Shown here piece after piece: positions 6,863-16,095 of a stretch of DNA of 60,460 nucleotides. Position numbers and translations under genes: made by a program. Under the pieces are notes generated by a model. The model worked only from the letters and a program-made list of their open reading frames with translations, searched no databases and was not told where the DNA came from. Source of the DNA: an uncultured Schaedlerella sp. (GTDB lineage: Bacteria; Bacillota; Clostridia; Lachnospirales; Lachnospiraceae); the NCBI GenBank assembly GCA_934435195.1, contig CAKSAJ010000016.1, positions 1-60,460 of the forward strand, written 5' to 3'. Within the stretch, counting starts at the first letter, position 1. Every line of letters begins with the position of its first letter.

Positions 6863-8146
6863 TTAACCATACAGCAATACGGAAATTTTGAAACATTCCC
6901 TTACTGAATCATCAATAATAACTGAACCATGATATTTTTCTGCTACCTGATATACCGATGGTAATCCTAACCCATGATTTACCATGTCTTGCTTTGTTGT
7001 TTTATATTTGTCTCCTTTTAATTTTATAAGGCTGCCGTTGTAATTATTTTGGATAAATAACAAAAAATTATTTTTATCATATTTCATACGTATCTTTATA
7101 TATTTATCTCCTTCTGCCTTTTCAGCGGCTTCTACTGCATTTTCTAAAAGATTTCCTAAAATCAATCCAATATCGGCATTTTTAAAAGGCATATCAATTG
7201 CAATCCTTGAATCAATCACAAAATTAATATGCTTTTTTTCTGCTTCATTGTGCCAATATGCTATCAAAGAGTCAATTACAATATTTCCAGTATTAATTAC
7301 TGTAGAAAAATTGAATCCATCCTTCCCCAATATTTCCTGAATTATATGAATAATTTTTTCATTTTCCTTATTTTCTGCATATGCTAAAATTGTTATCAAA
7401 CTGTTTTTTATATTATGCCTAATCTCCCTAATTTGAAGAACTGACAGTTCAATTTCCTGCTGATGCCTCTCACATAATTCTAACTGATGCTCAAATACTG
7501 ATTTTTCCTGTTGTATTTTTAATATTCCAACAAGTTTCTTATATATGTATATAACTAAAATATTTAACCCTATCAGAATAAACACACATATAACCACGTT
7601 TATTTTTTTATTTTCTCTTTGCCTCAATGTAAAAATTGTATCCATAATATAAATACTGCCCACTGGAAACACTGATAATAACCAATTATACTTTTTGGGG
7701 ATTTCCCTCGTTGAAGAGTTTTTGGAAATATGCTTAATAATCTCCACACATATCCCCAAAATTAATAACGAAACAATTGAACCGCATATTTGGTTTGCTG
7801 CGTATTCCGGAAAATATCTCACTAAAAAATAATTGCATAATACTTCCATCAGCATACCCATAGCATTAAACAGCAATACAAAAACAACTTTCTTTGTAAA
7901 TTTTCCAATGTAAATAATACAAACTGCAAGGAAAGATATTAAAATTGTCATACTCAAATTCAAATACATAGGAAGTGTATCTATCCCAAATAGGATGAAT
8001 TGCCACAAGACAAAGAGAATTTCTCCAACTATCAGCAACCTTTTATTACTTCTCTTTTCAAAAAACATACCGAAATATTCAATAAACACACATAGTACTA
8101 AAAGTGCTCCACACATACTCGCACTCTCTATAAATATCCTACCCAT
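6863..8146 (-). CDS. agrC: AgrC-like GHKL sensor histidine kinase
   Basis: About 427 residues. The N-terminal half has six or so membrane helices (to about residue 200), followed by a coiled linker, the phospho-acceptor motif EIRHNIKNSLITI, a LGNLLENAVEAAE N-box and HGLGLPSVYQVAEKYHG, typical of GHKL ATPases of the AgrC/FsrC type. It probably senses the AgrD-derived cyclic peptide. The ATG at 8146 is preferred over an upstream GTG (8158); either way the gene overlaps the end of the response regulator gene. Confidence 0.87.
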   Translation of the reverse strand: MGRIFIESASMCGALLVLCVFIEYFGMFFEKRSNKRLLIVGEILFVLWQFILFGIDTLPMYLNLSMTILISFLAVCIIYIGKFTKKVVFVLLFNAMGMLMEVLCNYFLVRYFPEYAANQICGSIVSLLILGICVEIIKHISKNSSTREIPKKYNWLLSVFPVGSIYIMDTIFTLRQRENKKINVVICVFILIGLNILVIYIYKKLVGILKIQQEKSVFEHQLELCERHQQEIELSVLQIREIRHNIKNSLITILAYAENKENEKIIHIIQEILGKDGFNFSTVINTGNIVIDSLIAYWHNEAEKKHINFVIDSRIAIDMPFKNADIGLILGNLLENAVEAAEKAEGDKYIKIRMKYDKNNFLLFIQNNYNGSLIKLKGDKYKTTKQDMVNHGLGLPSVYQVAEKYHGSVIIDDSVRECFKISVLLYG

Positions 8147-8867
8147 AAATATCCACACTCTCCTCTATTGTGCAGTATTGTTGACTGATCATTTTTTGTC
8201 GCTCTTTACTGATTGATATTTTTTGTCCATTATCCAGTACAAGAAAATCACGAGATAACTCTGTCACATGTTTGTAATTTACCAAAAAGGACTGATGAAC
8301 TCTTAAAAATGTCAATTTACAACGTTTCATAGATTGTTCTAGATCATTTAATTTTCCATATACCGAATACTCATTGTCTTCCGTTATAATTTTAATTTTT
8401 CTTCTATTACTTTCGAAATACAATATCTGATAGATAGGAATTTTATACGCGACTCTATTATATGTATACCGAAAATACAAATCCTTTCTCAATATTTCTT
8501 CATATGCTTTCTTAATGCATTCTTCTAAATGTTGTTCTTTTATTGGTTTTATCAAATATTGAAAAGGCTGTACGCTAAAAGATTCTTTCATATAATTTTC
8601 ATGACTAGATATATAAATAATTAATATATCTTTTTCATATTCTCGTATTCTCCTTGCTACTGAAATACCATTTTCACCCCTCATCTCTATGTCCAGACAT
8701 ATAATATCATAAGTTCTTCCAGCCTTAATTATATCGGCCAATTTGCTCCCATCATAATATATTTCTGTGTTTACATTTATAAAATTCATTTTTGATATAC
8801 CTTTAATCATTCTTTCTAGTTTTTCTGTAACAAGAATTTCATCATCGCAAATTGCTATATCTATCAT
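8139..8867 (-). CDS. agrA: AgrA-like LytTR response regulator
   Basis: A 242-residue two-domain regulator. The receiver (1-120) has the DD pair in AICDDE, the acceptor Asp in ICLDIEM and the conserved Lys in YLIKPI. The LytTR DNA-binding domain (about 140-235) has YFESNRRKI and FLRVHQSFLVN. It is first in the regulator-kinase operon; its promoter shares a block with that of the wall hydrolase. Confidence 0.9.
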   Translation of the reverse strand: MIDIAICDDEILVTEKLERMIKGISKMNFINVNTEIYYDGSKLADIIKAGRTYDIICLDIEMRGENGISVARRIREYEKDILIIYISSHENYMKESFSVQPFQYLIKPIKEQHLEECIKKAYEEILRKDLYFRYTYNRVAYKIPIYQILYFESNRRKIKIITEDNEYSVYGKLNDLEQSMKRCKLTFLRVHQSFLVNYKHVTELSRDFLVLDNGQKISISKERQKMISQQYCTIEESVDIYG

Positions 8868-8928
8868 TTGTCTATTTTCCTTTCAACTTACAATCATATT
8901 CACAGTTTTCTTTCAATATCTTTCTTTT

Positions 8929-8987
8929 TCCTATTTCACTCTCTAATATAGTTTACCATAAGTTATTACTTTTTGACAGACAAAGCA
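8929..8987 (-). promoter_or_regulatory. Shared promoter block, copy 2 (agr regulator-kinase operon)
   Basis: Matches 4697-4754: the 40-bp core at 8948-8987 differs at one base within the clear alignment. It lies about 60-120 nt upstream of the response regulator start, on the same strand relative to its gene as copy 1. Confidence 0.6.
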
Positions 8988-8992
8988 ACTGC

Positions 8993-9046
8993 AAAAAGGC
9001 AGCGCCAAAGTATTTTCTACTCTGACTCTGCCTTTCGAATCTTTTT
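8993..9046 (-). terminator. Terminator of the fucose operon
   Basis: AAAGGCAG (8995-9002) pairs with CTGCCTTT (9028-9035), with a short T-run on the minus strand. It lies about 70-110 nt after fucU. Confidence 0.55.
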
Positions 9047-9106
9047 TGGATTCTATATTTTTAGGAGAAAAAAATATTAATTACTTGTTCAACAACTCGT
9101 AACTGT

Positions 9107-9553
9107 TTACTCAGTTACAACACCTTTCTGAAGCATTACATTTGCATAAACAGCTGACTCACCTGTTGCAATGATTGCATAAGCTGTTTTAGCTTCATCA
9201 TAAAATGCAAATCTCTCGATATTGCCAACTGCTGCTTCGCCTCTTTCATCGTGTTTCTTCACGATTGCTTTGTATTCATCCCATATTGGTGTGTCGATTT
9301 TACCGATATCACATGGCATAAGTTCCATCAAATTAACTGGTTTCTCTACATATGCATCCAATGGCATAACTGTGAGAATTGCATCCAAAATTTCTGGTAC
9401 GCCATGTCCGTCACAACGGATTACGATTGCATCTTTTCCCATTGATTCGCATGGGAAGTTGCCATCTGCAATAACGATACGGTCACTATGTCCCATCTCA
9501 CATAATACTTTTAATAATTCTGGTGATAAAATTTTAGGAATTCCTTTTAACAT
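9107..9553 (-). CDS. fucU: L-fucose mutarotase
   Basis: A 148-residue RbsD/FucU family protein from the ATG at 9553 (GGAGG 8 nt upstream). It begins MLKGIPKILSPELLKVLCEMGHSD, holding the His used to interconvert alpha and beta anomers, and ends with SAVYANVMLQKGVV, both family hallmarks. It speeds supply of the anomer used by fucose isomerase. It is the last gene of the fucK-fucI-fucU operon, separated from fucI by a stem-loop. Confidence 0.92.
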   Translation of the reverse strand: MLKGIPKILSPELLKVLCEMGHSDRIVIADGNFPCESMGKDAIVIRCDGHGVPEILDAILTVMPLDAYVEKPVNLMELMPCDIGKIDTPIWDEYKAIVKKHDERGEAAVGNIERFAFYDEAKTAYAIIATGESAVYANVMLQKGVVTE

Positions 9554-9587
9554 CTTCTCATCCTCCATGAAGCTTTTTCGTTTTTCT

Positions 9588-9620
9588 AAAAAGGACGCAT
9601 ACCATTTCGGCATGCGCCCT
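9588..9620 (-). terminator. Stem-loop with T-run between fucI and fucU
   Basis: On the minus strand GGGCGCAT pairs with ATGCGTCC and TTTTT follows. It may act as a partial terminator or as an mRNA processing stem lowering fucU relative to fucI. Confidence 0.55.
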
Positions 9621-9677
9621 GTATTTTTTAGGGATTAATTATTTTTTCGATTGCATGCAATCTGTGTTATTTGTTAA

Positions 9678-11474
9678 TTATTTTTTGAACTGTGGTCCAA
9701 AGTTAGCACATGCTCTGTAATCTGCGCCTTCTTTATCCATTCCGAATGCATTCCAAGCTGCTGGTCTGAAGATCTTCTCTTCTGGTACGTTGTGCATGCA
9801 AACTGGAATTCTCAGCATAGAAGCCATTGTGATCAAATCTGCTCCGATATGTCCGTAGCTGATTGCTCCGTGGTTAGCTCCCCAGTTGTTCATTACATCG
9901 TAAGCTGTCTTGAATGCACCTTCTCCAGTTGTTCTTGGAGCGAACCATGTACATGGCCATGTGTAGTCTGTTCTCTTCCAAAGTTTATCAGAAACTTCTG
10001 CTGGAAGTCCTACTGTCCATCCTTCTGCAATCTGAAGAACTGGTCCAAGTCCTTTTACAATGTTCAGACGGATCATTGTTGCAGGCATCTCTACTTTTGT
10101 CTCAAATCTTGAAGAGAATCCACCACCACGGAAGTATCCAAGGTCTGCATAGTTCCATGTAGTAGCTTTCATGATTGCATCCTGATCTTCTTCTGTTACT
10201 TCATACCAAGGTTTCATAACTCCATTGCCATTCTCATCTTTTGCTTCACCACAAGCATCCAGACAAGCTGCTCCAGAGTTGATCAAGTGGATAAATCCGC
10301 CTGCATCTTTAGCAACACCTTCCAGATCATATCCTGTAGCTTTCTTAACAGCCTCTGGGCTCCAGTATGTACGAACATCAGCGAAGATCTGTGCACGGTT
10401 TGTTAACAGTTTCATGAACAGCATACTTGTTGCGTTCAATGTATCATTCTCTGTTCCGAGAACGTATGGCTCTCTTGCTCCATTCCAGTCGAATGATGTA
10501 TTCAAGAGTGCTTCTGGATAGTCACAGTTTGGATAAAAGTCTGTCCACTGTCTCTGTCCCTGGAATCCTGCAACGATTGCATTGTGTCCAACCATCTCTT
10601 CTTCGCATCCAGCTGGAAGTTTATCATTACCATTCATTAAGTCTTTGATGATACACATCATCTTAACTACGAATTCCCACTCAGAATCTTTCTGATCACG
10701 TGTTTTCTGAAGTTCTTCTGGGTTCTTATCGAATCCTTCGATACATTTTTCTTTTGTCCATGCAAGTGCTTTCTGGTATTCTTCTTCGTCATAGATACCT
10801 TCTGTCATACGACGGATGATTTCTACCTCGTCTACAGATTCTACACGCATTCCAAGATAATCTTCGAAGAAGTCTGTGTTGATGATAGATCCACCAATAC
10901 CCATTGTTACAGAACCGATCTGTAAGTAAGATTTTCCTCTCATTGTTGCACAAGCAACTGCAGCACGTCCGAATCTTAACAGCTTCTCTTCTACGTCAGC
11001 TGGGATAGATGTGTCATCTGCTTCCTGAACATCATGTCCATAAATACCAAATGCCGGAAGTCCTTTCTGTGCATGTGTAGCAAGTACTGATGCAAGATAT
11101 ACAGCTCCTGGTCTTTCTGTTCCGTTGAATCCCCAAACAGCTTTGATTGTGTTAGGATCCATGTCCATTGTCTCAGCTCCGTAGCACCAGCAAGGTGTAA
11201 CTGTAAGAGTAATATCTACACCTTCTTTTCTAAATTTGTCTGCGCAAGCTGCTGACTCTGCAACACGTCCGATTGTTGTATCAGCGATAACGACTTTAAC
11301 TGGCTCTCCGTTTGAATATCTGATGTTCTCCTCAAATAATTTTGCAGCGGATTTTGCCATGTTCATTGTCTGGTCTTCCAATGACTCACGAACTTTAAGA
11401 ACTCCTCTTCTTCCGTCGATTGTAGGTCTGATTCCAATTACAGGATAGTCCCCAATAAGTCTTGATTTTGCCAT
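9678..11474 (-). CDS. fucI: L-fucose isomerase
   Basis: A 598-residue protein of normal length for FucI, which converts L-fucose to L-fuculose with Mn2+. Conserved blocks include IGIRPTIDGRRG at the N-terminus, NATIKAVWGFNGTERPGAVYLA, VAGFQGQRQWTDFYPN and the C-terminal HGAISYGHIGADLITMASMLRIP. GGAGGAAATGTATC precedes the ATG. It sits between fucK and fucU, 18 nt after fucK, and belongs to the fucose catabolic operon. Confidence 0.96.
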   Translation of the reverse strand: MAKSRLIGDYPVIGIRPTIDGRRGVLKVRESLEDQTMNMAKSAAKLFEENIRYSNGEPVKVVIADTTIGRVAESAACADKFRKEGVDITLTVTPCWCYGAETMDMDPNTIKAVWGFNGTERPGAVYLASVLATHAQKGLPAFGIYGHDVQEADDTSIPADVEEKLLRFGRAAVACATMRGKSYLQIGSVTMGIGGSIINTDFFEDYLGMRVESVDEVEIIRRMTEGIYDEEEYQKALAWTKEKCIEGFDKNPEELQKTRDQKDSEWEFVVKMMCIIKDLMNGNDKLPAGCEEEMVGHNAIVAGFQGQRQWTDFYPNCDYPEALLNTSFDWNGAREPYVLGTENDTLNATSMLFMKLLTNRAQIFADVRTYWSPEAVKKATGYDLEGVAKDAGGFIHLINSGAACLDACGEAKDENGNGVMKPWYEVTEEDQDAIMKATTWNYADLGYFRGGGFSSRFETKVEMPATMIRLNIVKGLGPVLQIAEGWTVGLPAEVSDKLWKRTDYTWPCTWFAPRTTGEGAFKTAYDVMNNWGANHGAISYGHIGADLITMASMLRIPVCMHNVPEEKIFRPAAWNAFGMDKEGADYRACANFGPQFKK

Positions 11475-11492
11475 GATACATTTCCTCCTTGA

Positions 11493-12968
11493 TTAATGAA
11501 TAAATGTTTTAAATTTCTCATATGCAGCATCCCACTTCTCTGTATCCTGTGGAAGATACTCATATGTAGTTTCTGAATCTGCGATGATCTGTCTTGCTTC
11601 TTTTACATCTTTTATTTCTCCAAGAGCCATCAACTGTACAGCAATATTTCCAAGTGCTGTTGCTTCGACAGGTCCTGCGATAACTTTACGACCATTTGCT
11701 CCTGCTGTCATCTGACAAAGAAGTTTACTCTGGATTCCTCCACCGATCATATTGATCACAGGATAATGTTTACCTGTACATGCTTCGATCTGTTCCAATG
11801 CATAGCGATATTTTAATGCTAAGCTCTGGTTGATACAGCACATGATCTCTCCGATTGTCTCCGGCACTTTCTGTCCTGTCTTACGGCAGAACTCACGGAT
11901 ACGCTCCGGAATATTACCTGCTGCAACGAATTCTGGTGAATCCGGATCGATAAAGCTCTGGAATGGCTCTGCTTTTACTGCCATCTGTTCCAATTCGCCG
12001 AACGAATATTCCTGGCCTTCACGAATCCATTGTCTACGGCTTTCCTGTGCAAGCCAAAGTCCAATGATATTTTTCAACAATGTTGTTGTATTACCATAAC
12101 CACCTTCATTACTTACATTACACTCCAGTGATTTTTCTCCAATAACCGGTCCCGGTAACTCTGTTCCGAACAGGCTCCATGTTCCACAACTAATGAAAAT
12201 AAAATCTTCATTCTGTGTTGGTACGGATACCACTGCACTCTGTGTGTCATGTCCTGTGATTGCAATTACTTTTGCCGGATCTACACCAAGCTCTTCACAA
12301 ATTGCAGGCTGCAATGTACCGATTACAGTTCCACTTGGAACGATCTCAGGTAAAATATGTTTTGGAATCTGAAGCGCCTCCAGAATCTCTTCTGACCATT
12401 CTTTCTTCTTTGCATCCAAAAGCTGTGTTGTAGCAGCCATTGTATACTCTGCTTTCTTCTCTCCTGTAAGGAAATAGTTGAACAAATCAGGAGTTAATAA
12501 CATCTTGTCTGCTTTTTCCAATAACCATGGTCTTTTCTTAACCAATGAATATAATTGGAAAATTGTGTTGAAATTTTCAAACTGTAATCCAGTTAACTCG
12601 TACACTCTTTCTTTTGGAATTGCTTTGAACACTTCTTCCTGCATGCCAAGTGTACGATCATCTCTGTAGTGAACCGCACTTTCTAACAATGCTCCATGTT
12701 CATCCAAAAGTCCGAAGTCAACTCCCCATGTATCAATTCCGATACTTTCGAAGCCACCCTCCTGTTTTGCTTTTACAATTCCCTGTTTAATTTCAAAAAA
12801 ATGTCTCAGTGTGTCCCAATACATTGTTCCGTTGATTATAACCGGATCATTTGAAAAGCGATATACTTCTTTCATCTGAATCTTTCCATCTTCCAGACTT
12901 CCCAGAATTGCTCTTCCGCTTCCGCCACCAAAATCAAATGCCAGAACTTGTTTTTTGTTGTTGCTCAC
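11493..12968 (-). CDS. fucK: FGGY kinase, probable L-fuculokinase (rhamnulokinase-like)
   Basis: A 491-residue FGGY carbohydrate kinase with FDFGGGSGRAILG at the N-terminus, GIDTWGVDFGLLD, GHDTQSAVVSVP, SCGTWSLFG and MIGGGIQSKLLCQMTAGANGRKV. By sequence it is closest to rhamnulokinases, and a second such kinase (46613-48013) lies with rhamnose isomerase. First place in an operon with fucI and fucU makes phosphorylation of L-fuculose to fuculose-1-phosphate the best reading. The start is GTG with GGAGG upstream. Confidence 0.85.
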   Translation of the reverse strand: MSNNKKQVLAFDFGGGSGRAILGSLEDGKIQMKEVYRFSNDPVIINGTMYWDTLRHFFEIKQGIVKAKQEGGFESIGIDTWGVDFGLLDEHGALLESAVHYRDDRTLGMQEEVFKAIPKERVYELTGLQFENFNTIFQLYSLVKKRPWLLEKADKMLLTPDLFNYFLTGEKKAEYTMAATTQLLDAKKKEWSEEILEALQIPKHILPEIVPSGTVIGTLQPAICEELGVDPAKVIAITGHDTQSAVVSVPTQNEDFIFISCGTWSLFGTELPGPVIGEKSLECNVSNEGGYGNTTTLLKNIIGLWLAQESRRQWIREGQEYSFGELEQMAVKAEPFQSFIDPDSPEFVAAGNIPERIREFCRKTGQKVPETIGEIMCCINQSLALKYRYALEQIEACTGKHYPVINMIGGGIQSKLLCQMTAGANGRKVIAGPVEATALGNIAVQLMALGEIKDVKEARQIIADSETTYEYLPQDTEKWDAAYEKFKTFIH

Positions 12969-13012
12969 TGATGAACCTCCTTTCTCACTTCCATCCCATC
13001 ATATATTGACGG

Positions 13013-13030
13013 TTATGAAGCAGTTCATAA
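13013..13030. promoter_or_regulatory. Palindrome in the fucK / araC intergenic region
   Basis: TTATGAA-GCAG-TTCATAA, a perfect 7-bp inverted repeat 45 nt upstream of fucK, lies in the gap between the diverging fucose operon and AraC gene. It is a candidate operator. Confidence 0.35.
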
Positions 13031-13215
13031 TGGAGTAAATACGCACTTCTCTTCACTCCCTTGATCTCATGTAATCATTTTACCATTGTTTTCTACAATT
13101 TACTTGTGTTATACTGGTAAAAAATATAACAATATTCACATTTATTAATTTGTTTTGAAAATCAACAAATCTTATTTATAATAATCTATACAAATGAAAA
13201 GGAGTACAAAATACT

Positions 13216-14061
13216 ATGCAATATATAAACTATCGTGAAAGCAGACAACGAGGAACTGCTGATTTTCCATTGGAATACCATCATGTTTCTCCCTCTCATC
13301 CGCAATATGAGATGGCTCTGCACTGGCATGTAGAATTTGAATTAATCCGTGTTTTAAAAGGTGTTTTACAGATAACAATTGATGAACGGACTTTCCATGT
13401 CTCAGCCGGCTCATTTATATTTATTCCGGCCGGTTCTCTTCATTCCGGCACCCCGCTTGGCTGTGAATATGATTGTCTGGTATTTGATATGAATGTCTTA
13501 ATGAATAAAAATGATGACTGTTGTAAATTCGTGCGTAAAATTACCGACCGAGAAGTCTCTTTTAATTATGTTTACACCGGAACTTACAATGATATCCACC
13601 AGATTGTATGGCATATGTTTGATTCAATTTCCTCTAAAAAACCTGGTTATCAGCTCATTGTACTTGGTTCCCTCTACCAACTGATCGGAACTATTTTTTC
13701 TGAAAATTATTATAATCCAACTCCTGACAAACCACCTCGTGATCATCGAAGGATTGTTCAGCTTAAACAGGCTTTGGAATTTATCGAATCTTCCTATAAC
13801 AAACCGATCAGTTTACAGGAAATGGCAGATTCTGTGCAGATGTCTCCGAAATATTTTTGTCGCTTTTTTCAGGAGATGACACATCGTTCACCTGTCGATT
13901 ATTTAAATTATTACCGTATTGAGCGTGCTTGCTATCAACTACTTACGACAAATGATACGATTACAGAAGTGGCTTATAATTCCGGTTTTAATGATTTGAG
14001 TTATTTTATAAAAACATTTAAAAAATACAAAGGAACAACTCCAAAACAATATTTGAAATAA
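13216..14061 (+). CDS. AraC-family regulator of the fucose cluster
   Basis: A 281-residue regulator with an N-terminal cupin sugar-sensing domain (about 15-110: ALHWHVEFELIRVLKG, FIFIPAGSLHSGTP) and a C-terminal double helix-turn-helix (about 178-281: SLQEMADSVQMSPKYFCRFFQEM, TEVAYNSGFNDLSYFIKTFKKYKG). GGAG lies 14 nt upstream. It is divergent from fucK, so control of the fucose operon is likely but not shown. Confidence 0.88.
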   Translation: MQYINYRESRQRGTADFPLEYHHVSPSHPQYEMALHWHVEFELIRVLKGVLQITIDERTFHVSAGSFIFIPAGSLHSGTPLGCEYDCLVFDMNVLMNKNDDCCKFVRKITDREVSFNYVYTGTYNDIHQIVWHMFDSISSKKPGYQLIVLGSLYQLIGTIFSENYYNPTPDKPPRDHRRIVQLKQALEFIESSYNKPISLQEMADSVQMSPKYFCRFFQEMTHRSPVDYLNYYRIERACYQLLTTNDTITEVAYNSGFNDLSYFIKTFKKYKGTTPKQYLK

Positions 14062-14108
14062 TACTTTTTCTTCTATTTTTAACATTCACTCTCCTATTTA
14101 AGAAGGAA

Positions 14109-14155
14109 CAAAAAAGAGATGCTTATGAAACAAAATTCACATGCATCTCTTTTTA
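14109..14155 (+). terminator. Terminator after the AraC gene
   Basis: AAAAAAGAGATGC pairs with GCATCTCTTTTT, T-runs in both directions; it serves the convergent 13216-14061 and 14196-14636 genes. Confidence 0.8.
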
Positions 14156-14195
14156 GTTCTTATTTGCATTCATCCTCTTTTTTAATATTTTCACA

Positions 14196-14636
14196 TTAAA
14201 AAATACCAAATATTTTTTCGCGGAATGAATCATATAAAGTAGCATAATCTGTATAACCGATATCACTATTAACAAAACTGCTTTTCCATACCTCGCATAC
14301 ACCATCCGCAATTGTCTTAGCATATTCGCTTTCGCTGCTAAGAATTGTTGGAAAGACATAGTATATCATAAAGAAATTGAGATCTGACTGAGTACGTGCC
14401 CCAATCTTTCCTTTCTTATTTACAAATGTCTTCTTTACTGCTGATGCAAGACATTCTCCGATTTCTTTTGCCGCTGCTTCTTTGTCTTTAGCACCTTCTA
14501 CATATGTTGTCATCTCTTCAAAATAATGGCCATGATTTTGAATAAAACTTTCTGTATATTCCTTATAAGTTTTCTTTTTCAAATGAGCCATCATTTTATC
14601 TCTGTCTTCGAAAATTATTTCTATCCCTTGAAGCAT
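14196..14636 (-). CDS. Hypothetical protein (146 aa)
   Basis: A soluble, mostly helical protein (MLQGIEIIFEDRDKMMAH at the start; REKIFGIF at the end) without signal peptide or membrane helix. I do not recognise a catalytic motif or family. AGGAGGG lies upstream of the ATG. It is a single gene between the fucose AraC regulator and the ABC importer, with its own terminator region, and is not obviously part of either operon. Confidence 0.65.
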   Translation of the reverse strand: MLQGIEIIFEDRDKMMAHLKKKTYKEYTESFIQNHGHYFEEMTTYVEGAKDKEAAAKEIGECLASAVKKTFVNKKGKIGARTQSDLNFFMIYYVFPTILSSESEYAKTIADGVCEVWKSSFVNSDIGYTDYATLYDSFREKIFGIF

Positions 14637-14754
14637 CTAATTGCCCTCCTATGTCTTTCATGTTCTTCCGACTTATATCTTTGCCTGCCAAAATCTACTA
14701 TTATTATACCGATATGATATCCTTATAGCAAGAAAAAGATATTTCCATTAAATA

Positions 14755-14790
14755 GAAAAACCGAGGTTTTATCCCCGGTTTTCCTTATTT
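14755..14790 (-). terminator. Terminator of the sugar ABC importer operon
   Basis: AAAACCGAGG (14757-14766) pairs with CCCCGGTTTT (14773-14782); a T-run follows on the minus strand, 30-60 nt after the binding-protein gene. Confidence 0.8.
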
Positions 14791-14817
14791 TATGCTTTTC
14801 AGATTGTTATTCTGAAA

Positions 14818-15945
14818 TTAGTCATACAAGTTTGGAGAGATGTCAGCATCATCCATGTTTGTTGCATCATACCAGTAACCATCTGTCTGAACGTCTTTAA
14901 CTTCTTTTCCTTCGCAGATGTCATACAGTGTTTCGATAGAAATTTTACCCTGCATTAATGGAGACTGTGTAACAGCACCGATGAGTGTTCCGTCTTTAAC
15001 AGCTGCTTTGATTGTAGATCCAGCATCGAATCCAGCTGCGATGATGTTTTTCTCTGCATCTGATCCTAATACATTCAGGTTCTGGTTAGCTGTAAGAACA
15101 CCTTCAGCTGAAACCTGGTTAGAACCGAACATAGCGATTGTATCGTTCTTGTTCATGATGTTAGATGCCTCTGTAGCACACAGCTCAACTGTTGTCTGTG
15201 CAGGTACAGCTACTTCGATAATGATATCAGCTGTTTTAGCATCTCCGTTGTCCTCTACAAGGTTTACATAGTAGTCATTTCCAACTACTGCACATGTTTT
15301 TCCATCTTCTTTAGCAAGTTCGATAAATCTGTTTACGAATCCCATTCCACGCTCTGTGATGTTAGCAGATGTAGCATCCTGGTTAACTTCACCTACACGA
15401 ACCTGTCCGTCAGCTTTTGCGATTTTATCTTTAACTGCTTCATAAATTTTGTCTGCTGCGATAGCACCAGCACCACCGTTGTCTGTAACTACTGTAGCGT
15501 ATACAGATCCTTCTGGAGCATCAGGTACACCTGAGTCGAAACATACTACTGGGATACCTTTGTCTTTTGCTGACTGAAGTGCTTCAAGAACTGAGTTCTG
15601 ATCACAAGCAGCAAGTGCGATTCCGTCTGGGTTCTGGTTGATTGCGTTGTTCAGCATGTTTACCTGGTCAGCGATATCAGACTCTGCGTTAGGACCTGTT
15701 GTATTTGTTGTTACACCAAGTTCTTCCTGTGCCTGCTCGATTCCCTGTACAGCTGCCTGCCAGTATGAAGACTGGAAGCTCTTTACAACTACTTCGAAGT
15801 GATATCCTTTTCCTGAATCACCGTCAGATTTTGCGCTGTCTGATGAAGAATCGCTTGAGCTTGAAGATGAGCTTCCGCCACATCCAGCAAGAAGTCCTGC
15901 TACCATACATCCACCAAGTAATACTGCTAAAACTCTCTTTTTCAT
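14818..15945 (-). CDS. Sugar ABC importer substrate-binding lipoprotein
   Basis: A 375-residue lipoprotein of the RbsB/periplasmic binding protein 1 family. A lipobox (LLAGCGG, Cys22) is followed by a Ser/Asp linker, then two Rossmann-type lobes (about 48-375) with ANPDGIALAACDQNSV-like and FDAGSTIKAAVKDGTLIGAVTQSP motifs. It delivers a monosaccharide to the permeases encoded upstream. It is the last gene of the importer operon, behind a stable stem-loop (16040-16064) that may raise its mRNA level. The substrate is probably L-fucose by context. Confidence 0.88.
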   Translation of the reverse strand: MKKRVLAVLLGGCMVAGLLAGCGGSSSSSSSDSSSDSAKSDGDSGKGYHFEVVVKSFQSSYWQAAVQGIEQAQEELGVTTNTTGPNAESDIADQVNMLNNAINQNPDGIALAACDQNSVLEALQSAKDKGIPVVCFDSGVPDAPEGSVYATVVTDNGGAGAIAADKIYEAVKDKIAKADGQVRVGEVNQDATSANITERGMGFVNRFIELAKEDGKTCAVVGNDYYVNLVEDNGDAKTADIIIEVAVPAQTTVELCATEASNIMNKNDTIAMFGSNQVSAEGVLTANQNLNVLGSDAEKNIIAAGFDAGSTIKAAVKDGTLIGAVTQSPLMQGKISIETLYDICEGKEVKDVQTDGYWYDATNMDDADISPNLYD

Positions 15946-16039
15946 AATTTTGTCCTCCTTGACATGAAAATGTTTTTTCTTTTTCTATAGTAACAATCAG
16001 TCATTTCCCTCGTCTCTGATTGCTATCTATCTTTTTTAG

Positions 16040-16064
16040 GGGTGGCGGATTTTTTCCGCCACGA
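16040..16064 (-). promoter_or_regulatory. Stem-loop between permease and binding-protein genes
   Basis: GTGGCGGA (16042-16049) pairs with TCCGCCAC (16055-16062) and no long T-run follows on the minus strand. Such stems commonly protect a highly expressed binding-protein mRNA from decay. Confidence 0.55.
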
Positions 16065-16095
16065 TTGAAATATTAAATATTTTTCTTTTGTGAAA

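Noticed and set aside
4715..8987. 40-bp direct repeats as attachment sites of an integrated element
   Set aside because: No integrase, and each copy lies in a promoter position with the same orientation to its gene; shared regulation explains it as well.
9222..9638. Plus-strand frames antisense to fucU and fucI
   Set aside because: Fully overlapped by strongly supported genes, no ribosome sites, composition typical of antisense shadows.
11493..12968. Annotation as a second rhamnulokinase
   Set aside because: Sequence is rhamnulokinase-like, but it is in an operon with fucI and fucU, and rhaA has its own kinase at 46613-48013.
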